Shown here one piece after another: positions 37,052 through 46,000 of a stretch of 64,000 bases of DNA; the stretch's first letter is position 1, and every line of letters begins with the position of its first letter. Both the position numbers and the translations under genes were made by a program. The notes beneath the pieces were generated by a model. That model was not told the DNA's origin. It did not search any database and saw only the letters and a list, made by a program, of their open reading frames with translations. This DNA comes from Pelagomonas calceolata (taxonomy: Eukaryota; Sar; Pelagophyceae; Pelagomonadales; Pelagomonadaceae), in assembly GCA_918797485.1 (NCBI GenBank), contig CAKKNE010000001.1, forward strand, positions 5,456,001-5,520,000. The letters run 5' to 3'.

Positions 37052-38977
37052 ATGCGCCTCCTCTTACTGATAACAACGCTGTCGGCGCGCGCCCTCCGCT
37101 TCTCCCCGCGAAAAATCGCGAAGCCCGCCGGCCGCCTCTCGGCCAAAGTCGCGCGAGCGCCGTGGAGGATAGCCACGCAACCGTGGAAGGTCCAGGACAA
37201 GTTCAACGCCTCGCCCAGTGCCGCGTCGGAGCTCTACAAGCCCAACGCGCCGGAAGACGACGAGCCGCTCACGCGGTCGCAATTCCGCGTGGCGCTCGAC
37301 CGCTTGGGCATCAAGACGAGCCCCAAGGATTTGCGGGACCTGTGGCGTATGTTGGATGCGGACAAGAACGAGGCCATCTCCCTCAAGGAGTTCACGCGCT
37401 TCGTGACCAAAGAAGGTGAAGAGGAAAAGGCGCCCAAGATTGCGGGCGAGCTGCGGGAGTCGCTGCGGACGCAGCCGGCCTGGATTCTCAAGAATTTGCA
37501 GGGGACGCGCGGGGCGGGCTCGTCGAAGATCGAGAGCATCGAGGAGATCGACGTTATTAGGCTTGAGTACGACGCGATGCGCGGCGTGAGGGCGGATTCC
37601 AAGATCGTCTACGACGGGTCGAGGTACGCGGCCACGTATGCTTCCCGAGACTGGCTGAAAATTCTAGCATCCATCCAAAAGTCCTTCGTTGCTCGGAGGA
37701 TCGCCTCGCCTCTTCGAATATTGTCTCTGTGGGCGCTCACCATCTCGATCCTGCATAGAGTCGTTGGTAGTGCGTCGTGGAGCGCGTATTGCGGGGCCTC
37801 GGCTCCATTAAAGGGCGTGGCGTCGGCCATGGGGTATGTGGGAAGTGCGCTCTCGCTACTCCTAGTGTTCCGAACAAATACGGCGTATACAAGGTACTGG
37901 GAAGGTAGGGGCGTCTGGAACCGTTTAGTTGTGGCTTCGAGGGACGCGGCGGAGTTCGCCGGCCTGTATCGGGCGGAACTGGGCGCGGACCGGGTCCGCA
38001 AGTTAGGTGACTTATTATGCGCCTTCCCGCTAGCTTTGCAGCTCCACCTCCAGGGCCAGCCGCTGCGGGCGGACCCGTCGGCGGATTTGAGGAGAGTATT
38101 TAGATCCATCCAGCGCCGCGGCGGCGTCGACCCCGACAAATCTTCGAGGGTTCCCCTGGACGCGTTCGTGGAAAGTTGCCGCTACGATGAAAGATTGGCG
38201 GCGCTATTTTCGCTGCCGTCGGACGCCGACACGCGCGTCGCCTTGAATCAATTGCACGCTTTGAAGTACGGTGTCACGCGGCAAAAGGATAGACCCGTCA
38301 CGGTCTACGAACTGGAAACGTACTACAACCCGCTCGCCCTGCGTCGATTGTTGCCGGCCAAGTCCGTGGCCGCTTTGGCAAGGGAACGGTGCCCGCCCCT
38401 AGGCATATGTCGGATGATCGCCCAGGAGGCTTATGAAGTGCCGTACGATAAAGATTTGAGGTGGACTAGTCGCGAGCGGCTGGAGCTCGTGAAGAAGATC
38501 AACGAATTGAGGCAGTGCGTCGGCGCCTCGGAACGAATTGCGCAAACGCCCGTACCGCTGCACTACGCTAGGCATGCCTCACGCTTCCTGTCGCTGTGGT
38601 GCTTCCTATTACCTTTAGCATTGGTGGACCAGCTGGGCCTCTTCACGGCGCCGGCGACGGCCTTTATTGTCTGGGGTTTGTTTGGGTTGCGGGAGATCGG
38701 GACGTTGATCGAGAACCCGTTTACACGATCATTACAACTCCAGATCGTGTCGGACACGCTCGCGCTGGACATCCAGAGTGCCGTCGACACCGCGGCATTG
38801 GACGCGGCGCGGAAGCGACCGCCTCCGAGAACGATACCATTTCCAGAGGCACCACCGCTGCCCGCGCCGCCGGTCACTGGTAATAATGGGCGGAGTGGTG
38901 ACGCTGGTCATGCTGTTGGCGAGGGCGGCGCGACGCCCGGCGACGCGCCGACATCAAGCAACCACGCGCTCGGCTAG
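37052..38977 (+). CDS. EF-hand-bestrophin anion channel, probably plastid-targeted
   Basis: 641 residues from the ATG at 37052; the frame is open upstream but MRLLLLITTLSARALRF reads as a signal peptide and is the sensible start. An EF-hand pair sits near 75-130 (LTRSQFRVALDRLGI; MLDADKNEAISLKEFTRFV), the second with a complete calcium loop. The bestrophin/RFP-TM part follows: helices near 230-290, FRTNTAYTRYWEGRGVWNRL, later PLHYARHASRFLSLWCFLLP and FGLREIGTLIENPF. Bestrophins pass chloride or bicarbonate; thylakoid members act in ion balance and carbon concentration. Fusion to an EF hand suggests direct calcium gating. Plastid location is inferred from the leader. Confidence 0.9.
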   Translation: MRLLLLITTLSARALRFSPRKIAKPAGRLSAKVARAPWRIATQPWKVQDKFNASPSAASELYKPNAPEDDEPLTRSQFRVALDRLGIKTSPKDLRDLWRMLDADKNEAISLKEFTRFVTKEGEEEKAPKIAGELRESLRTQPAWILKNLQGTRGAGSSKIESIEEIDVIRLEYDAMRGVRADSKIVYDGSRYAATYASRDWLKILASIQKSFVARRIASPLRILSLWALTISILHRVVGSASWSAYCGASAPLKGVASAMGYVGSALSLLLVFRTNTAYTRYWEGRGVWNRLVVASRDAAEFAGLYRAELGADRVRKLGDLLCAFPLALQLHLQGQPLRADPSADLRRVFRSIQRRGGVDPDKSSRVPLDAFVESCRYDERLAALFSLPSDADTRVALNQLHALKYGVTRQKDRPVTVYELETYYNPLALRRLLPAKSVAALARERCPPLGICRMIAQEAYEVPYDKDLRWTSRERLELVKKINELRQCVGASERIAQTPVPLHYARHASRFLSLWCFLLPLALVDQLGLFTAPATAFIVWGLFGLREIGTLIENPFTRSLQLQIVSDTLALDIQSAVDTAALDAARKRPPPRTIPFPEAPPLPAPPVTGNNGRSGDAGHAVGEGGATPGDAPTSSNHALG

Positions 38978-39237
38978 GCCCCTTTTTAAACTTGAATTTG
39001 TACTACTACATATCCTTCGAGTATAGGCCACGACTCCTCCGCTCCGAGAAATCCAGGGTAAACCCGAACTACCAGCCTGCTGCGCGACGACGGGCGACGG
39101 GTTGTATGAGGGTCTCGACTGGCTCAAGGAAAATTGTCCTTCGAAACCCGCGTCGTGAGGGCCGAAGGCGCGTGTTTTAACTCCAGCCTGTGGGGGGCGT
39201 CAACCAAGGGGCGCCGATCGCGGCGTACGGGGTTCGC

Positions 39238-39266
39238 GCTAGCGGCCTGTACAGGTAAGACACTAG
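39238..39266 (+). promoter_or_regulatory. Shared promoter element, copy 6
   Basis: GCTAGCGGCC, a 6-nt insert TGTACA, then GGTAAGACACTAG. It is 115 bp before the next start, and a second CCTAGC follows at once. The rest of 38978-39381 shows no gene. Confidence 0.6.
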
Positions 39267-39381
39267 GCATCCCTAGCAAGTAGATCAGATTCTGCTGATC
39301 GATGTGCAGCCCGCGCCTCGCACAGAGCCGAATGACTCGCGCTTCCACCCGCAGTTGCTGCCCCACGCCTAGGAATGGACG

Positions 39382-40956
39382 ATGACAGCAATGGTGCACC
39401 TAGGGATGATAGCAATGCTGACGCTGATCGTCCCAGGGTCTGCGCGGACTCTGAACGCCACCGAGGTCGAGGGCCTCGTCGTGCGTGAGTCGAACGCGTC
39501 GACGGCCTGCGGTCCCGGCCCGGCAGCCGACCGGGGCTGCTCGCGGGTGGCCGTGCTCCTCACCGCGGGCTTCCACGACGTCCGGTACGGCAGAGGGCAC
39601 AGGTTCGACGGACGACAGAATGTCGACCCGGGCCACCCTCTCCTGGCCGCCTGGCTCCGGACGACGAGTCTGTCGCTGCGTCGCCACATCATCGAACCGA
39701 ACCGCGCCGACGTTTTTATCTACAGCTGGAACCCGAGCCTGGCCGACGCCTTCGACAAGCTGTACGCCCCTGTGCGCGCAGCCTTCGCGCGGAACGAGCC
39801 CTTGATGCGCAAGATCAAGCGCGGCGCCTTGGCGGGCTGCCCGGTAGTAAATGCCGTTCTAAGGTGCAGCGAAAACGCCGTGTCCTGGGCCTACACGATC
39901 CGCGAGGCCGAGGTCCTGCTGAGCGGGCACGAGCGCGCGCGCGGCTTCGAGTATGACGCTGTCGTGTTTACACGCCCGGACGTGGTCCTCTTCGCGGACG
40001 TGGACGCGCGGGAACTCCGGGCACCACATGATGTTGTCATGCCGACGCCCAACCGGGGCGATCACTTCTTCATGATGCACCGCCGGACCGCCAGTGTGTT
40101 CGCGACCGCTTTCGACGTCGCGGCGACGGAGCCGGGCTGCGCGGTCGGCTGCCTCGACGCTGCGGGGCTGGAGGCGATCGGAAGGGGGGAGGAGCGGGAG
40201 CGCGAGATCGAGGTGCTGAGCCGCAAGGCCAAAGCGCCCCCGTTCGTCGGGGGCCGGCCGGTGATGCCGGCGCCGGCGCCGGCGTCGGGCGAGCGCTACG
40301 ACGCGAGCCGGCCGCCGCGCGTGCGGGCCTGGAAGTCCGCGCCTGCAGGCCCCGTGCGGCAGGCGCATCCGGACCATCAGCTCTGGAAGTCCGCGTTCCT
40401 CACGCTCCGCGCGAAGGCGACCCTGCGCCCGTCGAGGAACAACCAGCCGGAGCACGTCGCCCCCTACCGCACCTTCGGACTCGCGTGCGAGTTCCAGCCG
40501 CGCAACATGTTTCCAGCTCGGGGAAAAGCACACTGGACGGCTCGTGAAGTAGCCGCGGTGCGCGCGGAGCTCGATGCCATCGCCATCGACGACCGGCTCC
40601 TCGACCTCACGATCGACGCGCACCGCGCGGCCGAGCCCGGCCGCGCGTTTTGCCCCTGGCTCTGCTCCGTCTTTCCGAACCGCTCAAAGGTCAAGTGCCC
40701 CATGCGCCAGCCCTTTCTTTTAGTCGCCAGCTGCTGCCGCCACGGGCCGAATTATAAAGCACCGGCGCCGGCACCTCGAAAATCGAACACAGCCCAAGAG
40801 ACGGCCTTGGATCGAGCCCGTAAAAGGGCCGCCATGCAGCGCGCGGCCCGCAATGAAAAACCGGCCGCGGGGTCCTGGCTCGCGCAGCAGCAGCGCGCCG
40901 AGGCCGTCAGACGGCGGCGGGCGAAGAATAAGCGGGGGCCGTCGCAGGGCGAGTAA
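39382..40956 (+). CDS. Secreted or Golgi glycosyltransferase-like protein
   Basis: 524 residues. It begins with a hydrophobic leader (MVHLGMIAMLTLIVPGSA). The N-terminal half has VAVLLTAGF, ADVFIYSWNPSLADAF and FEYDAVVFTRPDVVLFADVD, where an acidic motif after a predicted strand resembles the DxD metal site of GT-A glycosyltransferases. Cys residues recur (CGPGPAADRGC, CAVGC, CPWLC, SCC), which fits an oxidising compartment. The C-terminal 60 residues are basic and probably disordered. I recognise no named family; the glycosyltransferase call is inference from the fold pattern. Confidence 0.7.
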   Translation: MTAMVHLGMIAMLTLIVPGSARTLNATEVEGLVVRESNASTACGPGPAADRGCSRVAVLLTAGFHDVRYGRGHRFDGRQNVDPGHPLLAAWLRTTSLSLRRHIIEPNRADVFIYSWNPSLADAFDKLYAPVRAAFARNEPLMRKIKRGALAGCPVVNAVLRCSENAVSWAYTIREAEVLLSGHERARGFEYDAVVFTRPDVVLFADVDARELRAPHDVVMPTPNRGDHFFMMHRRTASVFATAFDVAATEPGCAVGCLDAAGLEAIGRGEEREREIEVLSRKAKAPPFVGGRPVMPAPAPASGERYDASRPPRVRAWKSAPAGPVRQAHPDHQLWKSAFLTLRAKATLRPSRNNQPEHVAPYRTFGLACEFQPRNMFPARGKAHWTAREVAAVRAELDAIAIDDRLLDLTIDAHRAAEPGRAFCPWLCSVFPNRSKVKCPMRQPFLLVASCCRHGPNYKAPAPAPRKSNTAQETALDRARKRAAMQRAARNEKPAAGSWLAQQQRAEAVRRRRAKNKRGPSQGE

Positions 40957-40992
40957 GTTTTAGCGGTGTGGTTTTATTTCTGTGCTATCATT

Positions 40993-41008
40993 ACGCCATC
41001 GACGCGTC
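40993..41008 (+). repeat. Isolated introner-core word
   Basis: ACGCCATCGACGCGTC between two convergent genes, without termini. The rest of 40957-41254 holds no gene that I can see. Confidence 0.35.
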
Positions 41009-41254
41009 CCCCATGAGCCACAACCAAGGAACATACCCTCGCTGCCCCCGGAAGTCCCGCCGAGCCAATCGCAGCCCGGCGTCGCGAGGCCGCGGCACGC
41101 CGGGCCGAGTGGCTGCGAACCCTGCCTACCAGTAGCAAGCAGAGGGCCCTCGCGGCGTCGCCTCGGCGGAGTGCCTCTATTACATAAAGTTAACTTAGCC
41201 CCCGGCCTTGAGCCGATCCCCTGGGTGGGGGGAGGTCTTCGACGGGATACGTTA

Positions 41255-42682
41255 CTAGCTCTTACTCAGGACGTAGAGCGTCCCCGGGACGTCGTTCCCG
41301 TTCTCGACGCGCGGGACGATGTCCTCCGCGGACACGACCGAAAAGCCCGCGTTTGAAGCCGTCGCCCGGACGTAGTCGACGGCGTGCGCGTAGCGGCCCG
41401 AAGCTCCCAAAACCCACGTGTCGCCCGGCGCGCGCTCGCACGAGAAGACGCAGTCGCCGCCCGGCGCGAGCGCGCCGTGCCACCTTTCTAGGATCGCCGC
41501 GAGGTCCCCGAAATAACATAGCACGTCCGCCGCCGCGACGAGGTCGAACGCCTCATCATACAACGCCGCGTCCAGGAGGTCGCCTACTAGTAAAGAGTCG
41601 TAGCAGCCGAGCTCCCGGGCCTTGTCGACCATGTTCTGGCTGAGGTCCGCGCCGACGAGCCGCCCCACACTATCGCGGAGCGGCGGGCCCAGCAGCCCCG
41701 TGCCGCAGCCCGCGTCGAAGGCCGCCGCGTACGGCCCACGCTCCGCGCATTTCGCCGCGATGAGCTCGGGCGCCTTGTACTGGAGCACGTTCTGGAGCTG
41801 ATCATCAAAAGTCGGCGCGAAGTCGTCGAAGAGCGCGCGCACGAAGGCCGGCGAGGCCCGGTCCGGCGCGGCGGCGCCCTCGCGCGTCGCCAGCGCGTCG
41901 AGGGCGTGCTGCGCGAGCGGGAAGTCGCCTCCCTTTAATTCGAGGGCGGCCCGCAGCGCGTTCGCCGCCGTCTCGGCGACGGCCGCGTCGGCGTCGGCCT
42001 GGGAGCCGTCGTACAGGTTCACGTTTTCGTCGCGCGCCGTCAGCAGCACCTCGCCGTCGCCGTAGGCCTCGAAGCGCTGGGCGCTATTCAGGTCGGCGAG
42101 GCAGGCCCCGAGGCCGTAGTAGACCTCGCCGAGCGACCGGCGGATGCCTTCCACCAACTCGGCCGGCGTGCCCGGGTCCCGCTCGACGGCCTCGGCCCGC
42201 GTGATGCCCCGCTGGAAGCACTTGATCGCGTCGAGCTTCGGGGCGCCCGCGTCGGCGAGCGCGCTCCCCAGGTTCGCCCAGGCGTCCCACCGCGTCGCGT
42301 CCGCCCGCACCACGTCCCGCAGCAAGAGCGAGGCCTCGCGCGTGCTCTCGTAGCCGCCCCGCGCCTGCAGCACGCCCGCGAGGTTCTGCGCCGCGTCGAG
42401 ATGGAACGCCTCCGCCAGCGCCTCGCGGTAGAGATGCTCCGCCGCGCCCTCGTCGCCGCTGTCGAGGCACACGCTCGCGAGGTTGACGCGGCAGTCGACG
42501 GAGCCCGCCGCGGCGCCGGCCTCGTAGGCTTTTTTGGCGCCTGCTAGGTCCCCGGCCATGTAGCATTTGTTGCCCTCTGTAAGAGCGTCTTGCAGGCGGC
42601 TTGGTCGTCGTACGCTTGTTGGCGGTGCGTAGAGTGCAGTAGTTGCAGGCAAGAGCAGCAATGCTAGCAGTGCTGCGGCCAT
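41255..42682 (-). CDS. TPR-methyltransferase fusion with signal/transit leader
   Basis: 475 residues. The leader MAAALLALLLLPATTALYAPP fits a signal peptide with a following transit stretch. TPR-like helices span about 30-190 (EGNKCYMAGDLAGAKKAYEA, AEHLYREALAEAFHLDAAQNLAG). A class I SAM-dependent methyltransferase follows from about 270: FDDFAPTFDDQL, then motif I FDAGCGTGLLG, GADLSQNMVDKA, FDLVAAADVLCYFG and a C-terminal beta-hairpin region. TPR plus this methyltransferase is known in bacteria and in scattered algae; the substrate is unknown. The methyltransferase assignment is firm, the location inferred. Confidence 0.88.
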   Translation of the reverse strand: MAAALLALLLLPATTALYAPPTSVRRPSRLQDALTEGNKCYMAGDLAGAKKAYEAGAAAGSVDCRVNLASVCLDSGDEGAAEHLYREALAEAFHLDAAQNLAGVLQARGGYESTREASLLLRDVVRADATRWDAWANLGSALADAGAPKLDAIKCFQRGITRAEAVERDPGTPAELVEGIRRSLGEVYYGLGACLADLNSAQRFEAYGDGEVLLTARDENVNLYDGSQADADAAVAETAANALRAALELKGGDFPLAQHALDALATREGAAAPDRASPAFVRALFDDFAPTFDDQLQNVLQYKAPELIAAKCAERGPYAAAFDAGCGTGLLGPPLRDSVGRLVGADLSQNMVDKARELGCYDSLLVGDLLDAALYDEAFDLVAAADVLCYFGDLAAILERWHGALAPGGDCVFSCERAPGDTWVLGASGRYAHAVDYVRATASNAGFSVVSAEDIVPRVENGNDVPGTLYVLSKS

Positions 42683-42733
42683 CGCTGCAATCGATGCGCT
42701 GCTGCAAGCTGAACTTGGGCCGCTTTGCAGGTT

Positions 42734-42755
42734 GCTAGCGGCTGAGACACACTAG
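42734..42755 (+). promoter_or_regulatory. Shared promoter element, variant copy 7
   Basis: GCTAGCGGC then TGAGACACACTAG. It lies only 51 bp before the TPR-methyltransferase start and 245 bp from the divergent kinase start. No other gene is seen in 42683-43000. Confidence 0.55.
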
Positions 42756-43000
42756 AGTGCAGCAACGACGGTTGGGGAGTAGTGATTAAGTCCCAAAGAA
42801 GACTACTAGATTACGTCGAACGCTTTTATGGGAACGGCTTTCTCACCTGGCGTTAGACGCGCGCAGCGCGCATCGTTCAGATCATTTGGTGCGCGCCCGG
42901 AACAGTGGACCACGCCCGGGCAGCCCTTACGAGCGAGACAGCGCCGCAAAAGAACGCCGCCACCGTCCGGCAGCCCTTCGACGTGCGTGGACGCGCAGCC

Positions 43001-46000
43001 ATGAAAAACAAGGACAGCGCCAATACCGCGACAGGCGCAGCAGCGGTGGCGCCGAGCCCGCCCCCGCGCGGACCGAAGAACGCAGCGGCGGCGCGCGGGA
43101 TGGCGAACGGCGCCAGCGACCGCGTCGGAGCGGCGGCGGCGCGCACGATCGGCCGGTGCTCGACGGCGGCTCTTTTTGCTGCTGCGTGCGTCTACACCGT
43201 GTCTTCGGGGAGCGTCGTCCTCGTGCTGTCGGCGCTCACTGCGACGCACGCGACGATGGCGGCGGCCGTGAAGAAGAAGGGCGGCTTCTGCAGTCAGATT
43301 TGGAATTCCACGCTGAATTCGGCGGCGTTTTGGGCGTTCGCGGCGCGCACGACGGCCACGCGCTGCTCTGGCGAGTGGTCCGGTCTGCTCGGCGCGGCGA
43401 GTAGCCTAGGCGAGGACAACAGTTGGCGGTCGCTGGGCGCTGCTGCCGCCTCGGCGTGCGTCTGGGCCTTTTTCTGCGCCGTCGCCGCGCTGCTATTGCT
43501 CGCGGCGGCCCTCAATGACTTTAGAAGCTCCGCGAGGTGCGCGGCCTGGCGCAAGTGCGTCGCGCTACTGGCCTTGCCGGACCTCGCGGCGGCTCGGCTC
43601 GGACCGGCGAACGCGTCGGTCGCGCCGTTCTCGGAAAGGTTTGCTCAGGCGCGACGCAAGCTCACCATGACCGACAGCAACATCTACACGGCCGTCACGG
43701 CGTGGCTTGCGGACGCGACGGCGGCCGAGGCCGTGTACGGCCATATTTCTACGTGGGAGACTTCCGGGGTGACGGACATGTCGGAGTTGTTTTGCGCCGG
43801 GGACTATTGTGACTACTACAACTCGGGGGCAGCGTCCTTTAACGAGGACATTGGCGCGTGGGACACCTCTGGCGTCACGACGATGCGAGAGATGTTCCGA
43901 GGCGCCTCGGCCTTTAACCGAGATATCAGCAGCTGGCAGGTCGGCAGCGTCACGAGCATGGCGCACTTGTTCCTCCTAGCCTCGTCATTTAACCAAGACA
44001 TCGGCAGTTGGGCGGTCGACAGCGTCACGGAGATGAGCGGGGTCTTCTGGTACGCCTCGTCGTTCAACCAGGACATCAGTGGTTGGAACGTACAAAGCGT
44101 TACGAAGATGTCCGCCATGTTCCACCACGCCTCGTCGTTTGACCAGGACATCAGCGAGTGGGACACCTCCAGCGTAACGAACACGGATTCGATGTTCGAC
44201 GGTGCGTCGGTCTTTAACCAAAACATCGGTGGTTGGACGGTCCAGAGCGTCACTTCCATGCGGGACATGTTTGCCCACACGCCGGCCTTTAACCAGGACA
44301 TCGGCGACTGGGACGTCGACAACGTCTATATGATGGACTGGATGTTCGCCGAAGCCTCGGCCTTTAACCAGGACATCAGCGCGTGGGTCACCTCAAGCGT
44401 TACGAGAATGCCCCTGATGTTCAGCGGCGCCTCGGCCTTCAATCAGGACATCAGCGCGTGGGATGTCTCGGGCGTCACGTACATGAGCTTCATGTTCAGC
44501 GGCGCCTCGGCCTTCGACCAGGACCTGGGCTGGTGCGTTGATGAAGACGTTTTTGATCCCCATGATAGAGGCTACGACATTCACGACGCGTTCTTTAACA
44601 CCCCGTGCGCGTCGACGTCGTGCGGCGTCTCGGAAAAGGACGAAAGCGGCATCTGCCCGACGCCGCAGCCTACTCCTCAGCCGACGCCACGCCCAACTGT
44701 GAACAACGTCATGACCGACAGCAACATCTACACGGCCCGCGACGCGTGGTTTGCGGACCCGACGGCGGCCGAGGCGACGTACGGCCATATCTCCATGTGG
44801 GACACATCGGGGGTGACGGACATGGAGACCTTGTTTTGCGTGTCGCCGTCGCCGTCAAATTGGGCTGCTAACTGCAACGCGGCCGCTGCATCCTTCAACG
44901 AGGACATCAGCGCGTGGGATACCTCTAGCGTCACGAAGATGAGCTACATGTTCTATGACGCCGAGGACTTCGACCAACCAATTGGTGGCTGGGCAGTCAA
45001 TCAGGTCACGGATATGAGCTACATGTTCTACAATGCCAGGTCGTTCGACCAACCGCTCGGCGCCTGGCAGGTCGACAACGTTGAGAATATGCTCGCCCTA
45101 TTCAAAAAAGCCAGGTCGTTCAACCAACCAATTAATGACTGGAGCGTCGACAGTGTCACGGATATGGGGGGCATTTTTCACACCGCTGACGGCTTCAATC
45201 AACCGCTCAGCGCCTGGGAAGTCGGCAATGTCGAGAATATGGATGGGATGTTCATATACGCCCGGGCGTTCAACCAACCGATTAGCGGCTGGAGCGTCGA
45301 AAGCGTCACGCATATGGGCTACATGTTCGCCGAAGCTTCGGCATTCAACCAACCGCTCGGCGACTGGAACCTGCTCGACGGCGTGTCGATGACCAACATG
45401 TTCCGCGACGCCGAGGCCTTCGACCAGGACCTCGGCTGGTGCGTTGCTGATGGCGTTTTTGATCCCGATGATAGAGGGTACGACATTCACACCGCGTTCG
45501 AGAACACCCCGTGCGCGTCGACGTCGTGCGGCGTCTCGGAAAAGGATGAAAGCGGCATCTGCCCGACGCCGCACCCTACTCCTCAGCCGACGCCGCACCC
45601 AACGCCGCACCCTACTCCTCAGCCGACGCCACACCCTACTCCTCATCCGACGCCGCACCCTTCGTGGCAACCAACTCGTCGGCCTACGCCGCACCCTACT
45701 CCTCATCCGACGCCGCACCCGTCGTGGCAGCCAACGCCTCGGCCTACGTCGCTGCCAACTCCTCAGCCATCGCCGCGGCCGTCACTGCCTCCGACGCTGC
45801 GGCCGACGCCTCAACCGTCGTGGCAGCCAACACCTCGGCCTACGTCGCACCCGACGCCGATGCCGACACCGCAGCCCACTCCGGGCCCGACGCAAGTGCC
45901 GGTGCATAAATCAAACCGTCGCCGACTCGCCGCGCGTTTGAAGAAGCATGACCTCAACGCCATCGACGCGACGCCAGCTCGATGGCGTGGCGTCGTGGTC

